Below are positions 29,207-35,806 of a stretch of DNA of 35,806 bases, piece by piece (position 1 is the stretch's first letter; each line of letters starts with the position of its first letter). Under the pieces are notes generated by a model. It had not been told where the DNA came from. It saw only the letters and a program-made list of their open reading frames with translations, and did no database searches. The position numbers and the translations under genes are program-made. Source of the stretch: CAYLPU01 sp964385635 (GTDB taxonomy: Bacteria > Chloroflexota > Anaerolineae > B4-G1); NCBI GenBank assembly GCA_964385635.1, contig CAYLPU010000049.1, positions 1 through 35,806 on the forward strand, written 5' to 3'.

Positions 29207-32200
29207 ATGAGCAACCCTGATCCCTTCAAGACATACCTGCAAAAACTTCAGAAGAACCTATCCACCGGCGCGGCGACTGAGCACACCCACCGTTCGGCTT
29301 TGGAGGCGCTGCTTGAGGCAGTGGGCGATGGGGTACTGGCAACCAATGAGCCCAGGCGCGTGGAGTGCGGCGCACCCGACTACGTCATCACCCGCGCTCA
29401 GACGCCCATCGGCTACGTCGAGGCCAAGGACGTGGGCGCGAGTCTGGACACCGCCGAGCGGTCCGAGCAAATGCGCCGCTACCGCGCTTCGCTCAATAAC
29501 CTGATCCTCACCGACTACCTGGAATTCCGTTGGTACGTGGAAGGAGAGCACCGGGAGACCGCCCGGCTGGCTACTATGACCCGGGACGGGCAGGTCAAGA
29601 GGTCTAAAGGCGGCGCTCAGGCTGTCTCCGACCTGCTTCAGAAGTTCCTCGTCCAGGAGGTTCCTATCCACGGCCGGCCCAGAGAGTTGGCCCAGCGTAT
29701 GGCTGCCCTGGCCCGTTTGACGCGCGATCTCATCGAGGAAACCTTCAGGCGGGAGACGGAGCAGGGGATGCTGCACGCCCAACTGAAGGCTTTCCGGGAG
29801 ACGCTGATTCCCTTCCTCACACCGGCGCAGTTCGCCGATATGTACGCCCAGACGATCACGTATGGCCTCTTCGCCGCCCGCATCCGCTACCCCCACCCTG
29901 CACCCTCCCCCTACGAGGGGGAGGGATGGAGAGGGGATGGCTTCACCCGCGAGAAGGCGGCCTGGAACCTGCCCAGGACCAACCCTTTCCTGCGCGATCT
30001 GTTCAACGAGATCGCCGGCCCGGGCCTGGATGACCGCATTGCCTGGCTGGTGGACGATCTGGCCTACCTGCTGGCGCGGGCGGACATGGCGGAGATTCTG
30101 CGAGACTTTGGGAGGCGCACCCGACAGGAAGACCCGGTGGTCCACTTCTACGAGACCTTCCTGACCGCGTATGACCCGCAGATGCGGCAGGCTCGCGGCG
30201 TCTACTATACGCCCGAACCGGTGGTCTCTTACATCGTCCGCTCCCTCAATCACATCCTCAAGACCCACTTCGACCGTCCCCTGGGCCTGGCCGACACCAA
30301 CACGCTCATCCTCGACCCGGCTGCTGGCACGGCGACGTTCCTCTACTTCGTCATCCAGCAAATCCACGAGACCTTGACCGGGATGGGGCAGGCCGGTGCC
30401 TGGAACGATTACGTCGAGAAACATCTTCTGCCCCGCGTCTTTGGCTTTGAGTTGCTGATGGCCCCCTACGCCGTGGCCCACATGAAGTTGGGCATCCTGC
30501 TCCAGGAGACAGGCTATGACTTTGCAGGTGACCAGCGGTTGGGTATCTACCTGACCAACACGCTGGAGGAGGCGATCACCCAGGCCGAGACGATGGGCTT
30601 TGCCCGGTTTATCACCGAGGAGGCCAACGCTGCGGCGGAGGTCAAGCGGGACAGGCCCATTATGGTGGTGTTGGGCAATCCACCTTACTCGGTCAGTTCA
30701 GCCAACAAAGGGGACTATATTGAGCGGTTGATGGAGCGCTACAAAGCAGCCGTCCGCAGTGAGCAGAACATCCAGCCCCTCTCTAACGACTACGTCAAGT
30801 TCATCCGTTTCGCCCACGACCGCATTGAGCGCACCGGCTACGGCGTTGTTGGCATGATCACTGACTACTCCTACCTCTACAGCCTGATCCACCGGGGGAT
30901 GAGGGAGGAGTTAATGAAGACCTTCGATGAAATGTACGTGCTGAACCTGCACGGCAGTGCTCTGATGGGAGAAACCCCACCCGATGGTGGTCCGGACAAG
31001 AATGTGTTTAATATCACGCGAGGAGTGGTGATCGTTCTCTTTGTGAAGAAGCGCGAGAGTGAGGGCCTGGCTCAGGTGAAGTATGCTGATCTTTGGGGCC
31101 TGCGAAAACACAAGTATCACTATTTGGAGGAGAACGACATCAGCACCACAGATTGGCAGACACTTGATCCGGTGTCACCGTATTTCTTCTTTGTGCCCAA
31201 GGACTTTGACCTGCTGAGTGAGTACGAATGCGGTTGGAGCGTGTCTGATATCTTCCCAGTTCACACCAGCGGCCTCAAGACTCACCGTGACCACTTTGTC
31301 ATTGATTTCGAGGAGAAACATCTTCGATCAAGAATTGCCACGTTTCGAGATGAGACTGTCTCTGACGATGAGGTGGCGGAAAGATTCAAACTAAGAAACA
31401 CTGGGTCTTGGAATCTATGTGAAGCACGGGCCGAACTCCAGGCACGGGAAGATTGGGAAAAGGGATTCAACCACTGTCTATATCGCCCTTTTGACATCCG
31501 GCCGATATATTACTCCAGCGATGTAATAGATCGACCGCGATCGAAAGTCATGCAGCACATGCTGAAGAAGAATCTGGCAATAGTCACGACGCGCGTGTAC
31601 CGTGGTGATTGCTTCACCTCTGTTCTCGCCAGCCAATACCTGGTGGAGATGAAGACTGCCGAGTCTACGAGAGGCACATACTGCTTTCCCCTCTACCTCT
31701 ACGACGAGAAGAAAAAAGAAAAGCCTCTGAAAGGGGGCGGCAGCGCCGTCAACCTGATGTTATTCGAATCTCGCCCGGAGTACCCCATCCGGCAACCCAA
31801 CCTGGCCCCTGCTTTCATCGCTGCCGTCAAGGAGAAACTGAACCTGGACTTTGTGCAAGAGGGCAAGGGGGACCTACAGAGTACCTTCGGCCCGGAAGAC
31901 ATCTTCCACTACGCCTATGCCGTCTTCCATTCCCCCACCTACCGGGAACGGTACGCCGAATTCCTCAAGATTGACTTCCCCCGCCTGCCCCTCACCTCGG
32001 ACCGGGCACTGTTCAAAGCCCTGGCCGGGAAGGGCGAGGAACTGGTGGCCCTGCACCTGATGGATTCGCCGGATTTGAACAATCTCATCACCAGGTTCCC
32101 CGTGGCTGGCTCTGACGAGGTGGGGAGAATCCGCTACGTGGAGCAAGTAACAGTAGGGCAAGATGCCATATTGCCCCACAGTGCCGCCCCCTCGAAAGTG

Positions 32201-32512
32201 GTGGTTAGCCCCAGGTTGCCGCTTGCCTTTGGAAATGAAGTGCGGGTGAAGGTCGAGCCCAAGCCAAAACAAAGGCCCACAAGCCGCGTCTACATCAACA
32301 AGACACAGTACTTCGAGGGCATCGAGCCGGACGTGTGGGAGTTCCAAATCGGCGGCTACCAGGTATTGCACAAATGGCTCAAGGACCGCAAGGGTCGTAG
32401 GTTATCGTTCGATGACTTTTTCCACTACCAGAAGATTGTCGTGGCCCTGAAAGAGACCATGCGCCTGATGGAAGAAATAGATGGGCTGACACCCGCGTGG
32501 CCCATTGAGTGA
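29207..32512 (+). CDS. Type ISP/IIG-like restriction-modification enzyme with N6-adenine methylase
   Basis: The 1101-residue single-chain enzyme has an N-terminal PD-(D/E)xK-type nuclease (PDYVI with Asp58, then VEAKD with Glu72 and Lys74). A helical linker and a gamma-class N6-adenine methyltransferase follow (motif I DPAAGTATF from Asp370; motif IV NPPY at 491-494). The C-terminal part is a target-recognition domain. No helicase domain is seen, so it resembles type IIG or helicase-less ISP enzymes. A 16-residue insertion at about 229-244 is encoded by a palindrome at 29891-29930 and looks like a mobile repeat taken in frame. GGGAGTGACCT precedes the ATG. Restriction may be active; specificity cannot be read from sequence. 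Confidence 0.92.
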   Translation: MSNPDPFKTYLQKLQKNLSTGAATEHTHRSALEALLEAVGDGVLATNEPRRVECGAPDYVITRAQTPIGYVEAKDVGASLDTAERSEQMRRYRASLNNLILTDYLEFRWYVEGEHRETARLATMTRDGQVKRSKGGAQAVSDLLQKFLVQEVPIHGRPRELAQRMAALARLTRDLIEETFRRETEQGMLHAQLKAFRETLIPFLTPAQFADMYAQTITYGLFAARIRYPHPAPSPYEGEGWRGDGFTREKAAWNLPRTNPFLRDLFNEIAGPGLDDRIAWLVDDLAYLLARADMAEILRDFGRRTRQEDPVVHFYETFLTAYDPQMRQARGVYYTPEPVVSYIVRSLNHILKTHFDRPLGLADTNTLILDPAAGTATFLYFVIQQIHETLTGMGQAGAWNDYVEKHLLPRVFGFELLMAPYAVAHMKLGILLQETGYDFAGDQRLGIYLTNTLEEAITQAETMGFARFITEEANAAAEVKRDRPIMVVLGNPPYSVSSANKGDYIERLMERYKAAVRSEQNIQPLSNDYVKFIRFAHDRIERTGYGVVGMITDYSYLYSLIHRGMREELMKTFDEMYVLNLHGSALMGETPPDGGPDKNVFNITRGVVIVLFVKKRESEGLAQVKYADLWGLRKHKYHYLEENDISTTDWQTLDPVSPYFFFVPKDFDLLSEYECGWSVSDIFPVHTSGLKTHRDHFVIDFEEKHLRSRIATFRDETVSDDEVAERFKLRNTGSWNLCEARAELQAREDWEKGFNHCLYRPFDIRPIYYSSDVIDRPRSKVMQHMLKKNLAIVTTRVYRGDCFTSVLASQYLVEMKTAESTRGTYCFPLYLYDEKKKEKPLKGGGSAVNLMLFESRPEYPIRQPNLAPAFIAAVKEKLNLDFVQEGKGDLQSTFGPEDIFHYAYAVFHSPTYRERYAEFLKIDFPRLPLTSDRALFKALAGKGEELVALHLMDSPDLNNLITRFPVAGSDEVGRIRYVEQVTVGQDAILPHSAAPSKVVVSPRLPLAFGNEVRVKVEPKPKQRPTSRVYINKTQYFEGIEPDVWEFQIGGYQVLHKWLKDRKGRRLSFDDFFHYQKIVVALKETMRLMEEIDGLTPAWPIE
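29891..29930. repeat. In-frame palindromic insertion in the restriction-modification gene
   Basis: The 9-bp arms CCCTCCCCC (29903-29911) and GGGGGAGGG (29917-29925) flank a 5-nt loop, with further C-rich and G-rich flanks. It encodes PHPAPSPYEGEGWRGDG, foreign to the methylase linker around it, and keeps the frame. Confidence 0.6.
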
Positions 32513-32535
32513 GACACTGTCGTCCGCATTGCCGT

Positions 32536-35500
32536 ATGCCCAACAAGAGCCATTCCTTTAACCGCCGCACGCTCATCGGTCCGATCATCATCCTGTCCCT
32601 CATCCAGGTCGCCATCCTGGTCTACCTGGGCGTCCTGCTTTGGCCGGCCGCGCACCAGCAGGAGGCCGCCGGACCGATCCCCTCCCCTCAGTTCCAGTTG
32701 CCGTCCGCGGCCACGGTCGTCCCCGGCGGCGCGCAGATAACGCCGGAGACCATCCCGGCGGAGATCACCATAGGGCCGCTGGTGACCGCCAGCAACTACA
32801 CCGCCCTCGCTCGCACGTTCGACGAGGAGCGGGCGCTGGAACACCTGGAATACCTCGCCAGTGACGAACTGGGCGGTCGCCAGCCCGGCACCCCCGGCGG
32901 ATGGGCCGCCGGTGACTACGTCGCCGCCCGCTTCGCCGAATACGGCCTGCAGCCGGCCGGGCCAGACCTCACCTACTTCCAGACCTTCACCGTGCCCTAC
33001 GGGCGGATCACAGGGCTGCCGGTTCTGACCGTCATCCCTCCCAGGGGAGAGGTGCTCACTCACTCCTACGCCTACCGCACCGACTACCGTGCTATCACCC
33101 GAGGGTACCTGGGCGCGGGTGAGGGAGAGGGAGCGGTCGTCTGGTTGAACGAGTGTTTGCACGACGACTACGCCGGGCAGGACCTGGCCGGCAAGATCAT
33201 CCTGTGTCGCTACACCGGCGACCCCGAAGTCTACCGCCAGGCCATCGAACACCAGGTCGGCGGATTGTTGCTGCTGGACCGGGAAACGGTGTCAACGGAT
33301 GAACAAGGGGAACCGTTCCGGCGCGGGGGCTACCGCGAGACCGCCTGGGTAGACCAGACCATCCCCGCGTACCTCATCTCCGAGACCGTGGGGGAGCACC
33401 TGCTCACCGGCACCGGCTACACGCTGGACGACCTCAGCCTGCGCTTCACCGCCACACCCCTCTCCACCACTGTGCGGATGGCTGTGACGCTGGAAGAACA
33501 GGAGGCGGTCGAGGCCCGCAACATCCTGGGCCTCCTCCCCGGCTCCGACCCCGAACGCGAGGATGAGATCATCGTCATCGGCGCTCACTACGACCACCTG
33601 GGCCGCGAGCCGGACGGGGCCGTGATGAACGGAGCCAACGACAATGCGTCCGGCGTCGCCACGATCCTGGAGATCGCCCGGCTGTGGCACGCGCAGGACT
33701 ACCGCCCCGCCCGCTCCGTCCTCTTCGCCGCCTGGGATAGCGAGGAGCAGGGACTCCTGGGCTCCCGACATTACGTGGAAAACCCCACCTACCCGCTCAC
33801 CCGCACCGTCGCCATGCTCAACCTGGACATGGTCGGCGCGGGCGAAACGCTGCAGATAGACGGAGAGGGGACCGTGGTCGCCCAACTGCTGGCTGGCGCC
33901 GAGACGTATGGCATTACCACCACCCTCACCTCCGCCGGGCGCAGCGACCACGCCTCCTTCGACGAGGCGGGGGTGCCCGCCGCCATGCTCATCTGGTGGC
34001 CTGACCCTGCCTACCACACCCCGGACGACGAAATCCAGGCCATTGAGCCAGAGAACCTGAAGACGGTCGGTGTCCTCTCCGTCCACACGCTGGCCGCGCT
34101 GGCAGAAGGGCGCGTCGAGTTGGAGCGGGCCGTGGAGCGGCTGTGGGCCAGCGTCGCTACCGGCGACCGGGATGCGTTCCTCGCGGGGCTAGACCCCACC
34201 GACCCCGACCTGCGAGCCGCTCAGGCCGGGTGGTTCGACAACCTGTGGTCGCGGGAACTGACCAGCGTGACGATGGAACCCAGCCGGGTGCGGGTCGGCG
34301 ACGGCGAGGCAGAAGTCACCCTCACGATGGCCTGCCGCTGGGCCGGCGCGACGCGGCGCGAACCATCCGTCTCCTACGACGTGCGCTTCGTGCAGCGGGA
34401 CAACACGTGGGCCTTCGCCGGCTACGAACTGGAATCCCTCTCCGGCGACGCCGTCACCGTCGCCCGCTTCCCCGACGTGCCCGTGAGCGCGCACGAACTG
34501 CTCTCCACCACCCAGGACGGCTACCTCACCCTCACCGCCGGCCTGGGCCTGGAGCCCATCACCTCCACCCGCTTCATCTTCTATCCCAACAGTGCCACGA
34601 TGCGGGCCATCGCCCGTCCCACCGCGAGCCGCGAGACCCGCTGGCTGGTCTCCTCGGCGGGGCTGGCCGAACTGGCCTGGGGCCAGCCCATCACTCCCGC
34701 CCTGGCCAACCTGGCCCTCAACCAGATGGGACTGCCGCCCGAGGAGGCACCCTGGCTGCGGGAGGGGCTCCCGCTCCATTACGAGGACGGCGCGGAGCGA
34801 GAGTATCTGCCCGCCCTCCTCTCCGCCGGCACGCTTCCCTCCCTGTCCGACTTCCCCACCCTGGACGACGTACCGGAGGCGGAGGTAGTACCCCTGCGCG
34901 CCCAGGCCTGGAGTGTCACCGAATACCTTCTTGACCGGTACGGTACCGCCGGCCTGCGTGCGCTGTGCGCCGCCTGGGGCCACAGCAATGGTAGTAACAA
35001 CTTCAGTCGTTACGCCTTCCAGGAAGCACTGGGCCTCTCCCCGGCCCAGTTCGAATCCGCCTGGCGCGCCGGCCGGCTCGAACCGCTTCGCGCCGACGCT
35101 GAGGCGATCCAGGGTACTGTCGCCGCCCGCGCCGAGACGGTGCTCAGCGGTGACGCAGCAGGGTTCTTGTCCACCGTCACCCGCGCCGACCCCGTCCTGC
35201 GCACCGAGGAGCGCAACTGGTTCGCCGACCTGGCCGACCATCCGGTCCTCTCCTATACCGCCACAGGGGCGATTGTCGGCTGGTCGCCCGGTGGGGAGGA
35301 GATGATCGTCTCGCTGTCCGTCAGTTCTGTGATCTCTGGCGGACATTCCAGCCGCGTCACCTACGACGCCCGCTTCGTACGGGAAGGCGGCCGCTGGCTC
35401 TACGCCGGCCTGGCCTGGAACGAGCGCGCCAGTGACCACTTCGTCCTCAAGTACCAATATCGAGACGATCATGACAATCACGACGACGCCTGGGCGCAGC

Positions 35501-35806
35501 GCATCCTCGAACTGGCAGAGGCGGCCTACGAGCAGATAGCCGCCGACCTGGACGCAGCACCCCCGTTGCCCCAGGAGATCAAGGTCTACGATGACGGCGA
35601 ACTTTTCCGCACCTCCGTCTTCCTCTCCCTGCCCGGCTGGGCCACCGGCTGGACCGAGCCGGGCGAGGCTATCAAGTTCCGGCTGCGAGAGAACGACGAG
35701 CACCTCATCCAGCGCGTCATGGCCCACGAACTGACCCACCAGGTGCTCTTCGCCCAGGGACTCCAGACCTCCTGGCTACACGAGGGGGTCGCCAACTACG
35801 AGGCCG
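32536..35806 (+). CDS. Membrane-anchored M28 peptidase with C-terminal gluzincin domain (3' end outside window)
   Basis: The frame is open from ATG 32536 to the window edge (1090 residues visible). An N-terminal signal-anchor (about 13-36) is followed by an M28/PA-type aminopeptidase domain with intact metal and catalytic residues: His351/Asp353 (HYDH), Asp369 (NDNASG), Glu403/Glu404 (DSEEQG), Asp431 (NLDMVG) and His472 (SDHASF). Two NTF2-like or unassigned blocks and a degenerate peptidase-like region follow. A gluzincin site then appears, HELTH at 1064-1068 with Glu1083 in WLHEGVANYE (Peptidase_MA-like). Active aminopeptidase function outside the cell is likely. The gene begins 23 nt after the restriction-modification stop. 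It is a paralogue of the fused M28 domain at 21811-24366. Confidence 0.88.
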   Translation, partial: MPNKSHSFNRRTLIGPIIILSLIQVAILVYLGVLLWPAAHQQEAAGPIPSPQFQLPSAATVVPGGAQITPETIPAEITIGPLVTASNYTALARTFDEERALEHLEYLASDELGGRQPGTPGGWAAGDYVAARFAEYGLQPAGPDLTYFQTFTVPYGRITGLPVLTVIPPRGEVLTHSYAYRTDYRAITRGYLGAGEGEGAVVWLNECLHDDYAGQDLAGKIILCRYTGDPEVYRQAIEHQVGGLLLLDRETVSTDEQGEPFRRGGYRETAWVDQTIPAYLISETVGEHLLTGTGYTLDDLSLRFTATPLSTTVRMAVTLEEQEAVEARNILGLLPGSDPEREDEIIVIGAHYDHLGREPDGAVMNGANDNASGVATILEIARLWHAQDYRPARSVLFAAWDSEEQGLLGSRHYVENPTYPLTRTVAMLNLDMVGAGETLQIDGEGTVVAQLLAGAETYGITTTLTSAGRSDHASFDEAGVPAAMLIWWPDPAYHTPDDEIQAIEPENLKTVGVLSVHTLAALAEGRVELERAVERLWASVATGDRDAFLAGLDPTDPDLRAAQAGWFDNLWSRELTSVTMEPSRVRVGDGEAEVTLTMACRWAGATRREPSVSYDVRFVQRDNTWAFAGYELESLSGDAVTVARFPDVPVSAHELLSTTQDGYLTLTAGLGLEPITSTRFIFYPNSATMRAIARPTASRETRWLVSSAGLAELAWGQPITPALANLALNQMGLPPEEAPWLREGLPLHYEDGAEREYLPALLSAGTLPSLSDFPTLDDVPEAEVVPLRAQAWSVTEYLLDRYGTAGLRALCAAWGHSNGSNNFSRYAFQEALGLSPAQFESAWRAGRLEPLRADAEAIQGTVAARAETVLSGDAAGFLSTVTRADPVLRTEERNWFADLADHPVLSYTATGAIVGWSPGGEEMIVSLSVSSVISGGHSSRVTYDARFVREGGRWLYAGLAWNERASDHFVLKYQYRDDHDNHDDAWAQRILELAEAAYEQIAADLDAAPPLPQEIKVYDDGELFRTSVFLSLPGWATGWTEPGEAIKFRLRENDEHLIQRVMAHELTHQVLFAQGLQTSWLHEGVANYEA

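Noticed and set aside
29258..30481. Open frame of 407 codons on the minus strand
   Set aside because: Antisense shadow of the restriction-modification gene, whose motifs I and IV fix the true strand.
34189..35739. Long open frame (516 codons) on the minus strand
   Set aside because: It is antisense to the M28/gluzincin gene, which shows clear catalytic motifs in the other strand; Gly/Val/Gln-rich shadow composition.

Overview
The window looks like a metagenome-type contig from a GC-rich bacterium, most probably a member of the Chloroflexota (Anaerolineae/Caldilineae-like). This is an inference. It rests on the combination of a PASTA-less PknB-type kinase with an extracellular FG-GAP repeat domain, PD40/TolB-like lipoprotein-type proteins, GerW-like and YIP1-like membrane proteins, a DHH-CBS-CCA nucleotidyltransferase fusion, and abundant short intergenic palindromes and low-complexity tandem repeats. 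No rRNA or tRNA gene and no CRISPR array was seen.

Layout. (1) 1-8730, nearly all minus strand, is mainly housekeeping: a membrane-anchored NACHT NTPase (cut by the window edge) behind an OmpR-type response regulator, a coiled-coil zinc-ribbon protein, lgt, two YIP1-like membrane proteins, two GerW-like proteins, and the DHH-CBS-tRNA nucleotidyltransferase. (2) 8767-19300, minus strand, is an accessory island: a YgiT-type zinc-finger antitoxin-like gene without its toxin, a decayed PIN-like fragment, then a long cassette (read from 18538 down to 9526) of a DUF4007-like protein, a HEPN plus P-loop protein, a 1314-residue P-loop/coiled-coil ATPase, a HerA-like translocase ATPase and an AlbA_2/GHKL protein. 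A good sigma70-type promoter precedes the cassette. Two small conserved-hypothetical genes lie beyond it. (3) 19629-24366, plus strand: L-threonine aldolase overlapping two dipeptide/oligopeptide-type ABC permeases, the second fused to an M28-like peptidase domain that has lost its catalytic glutamate. (4) 24419-27960: a signalling operon (small protein plus membrane Ser/Thr kinase with seven near-identical 51-residue FG-GAP repeats) surrounded by copies of a structured interspersed repeat. (5) 27969-35806, plus strand: a PD40 beta-propeller protein, a type ISP/IIG restriction-modification enzyme, and a large membrane-anchored M28 peptidase with a second gluzincin domain, cut by the window edge.

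The strongest new structure is non-coding. Two miniature transposable elements (9111-9262 and 19397-19599) share a 14-bp terminal inverted repeat, and each is flanked by a perfect 8-bp target duplication, yet their interiors are unrelated. A second family of about 115 bp, built of four GTT-NN-AAC-capped hairpins around a CTGATAC/GTATCAG closing stem, occurs five times, including inside the ATPase cassette and directly against a start codon. The best candidate for an undescribed biological system is the five-gene ATPase/HEPN cassette at 9526-18538.
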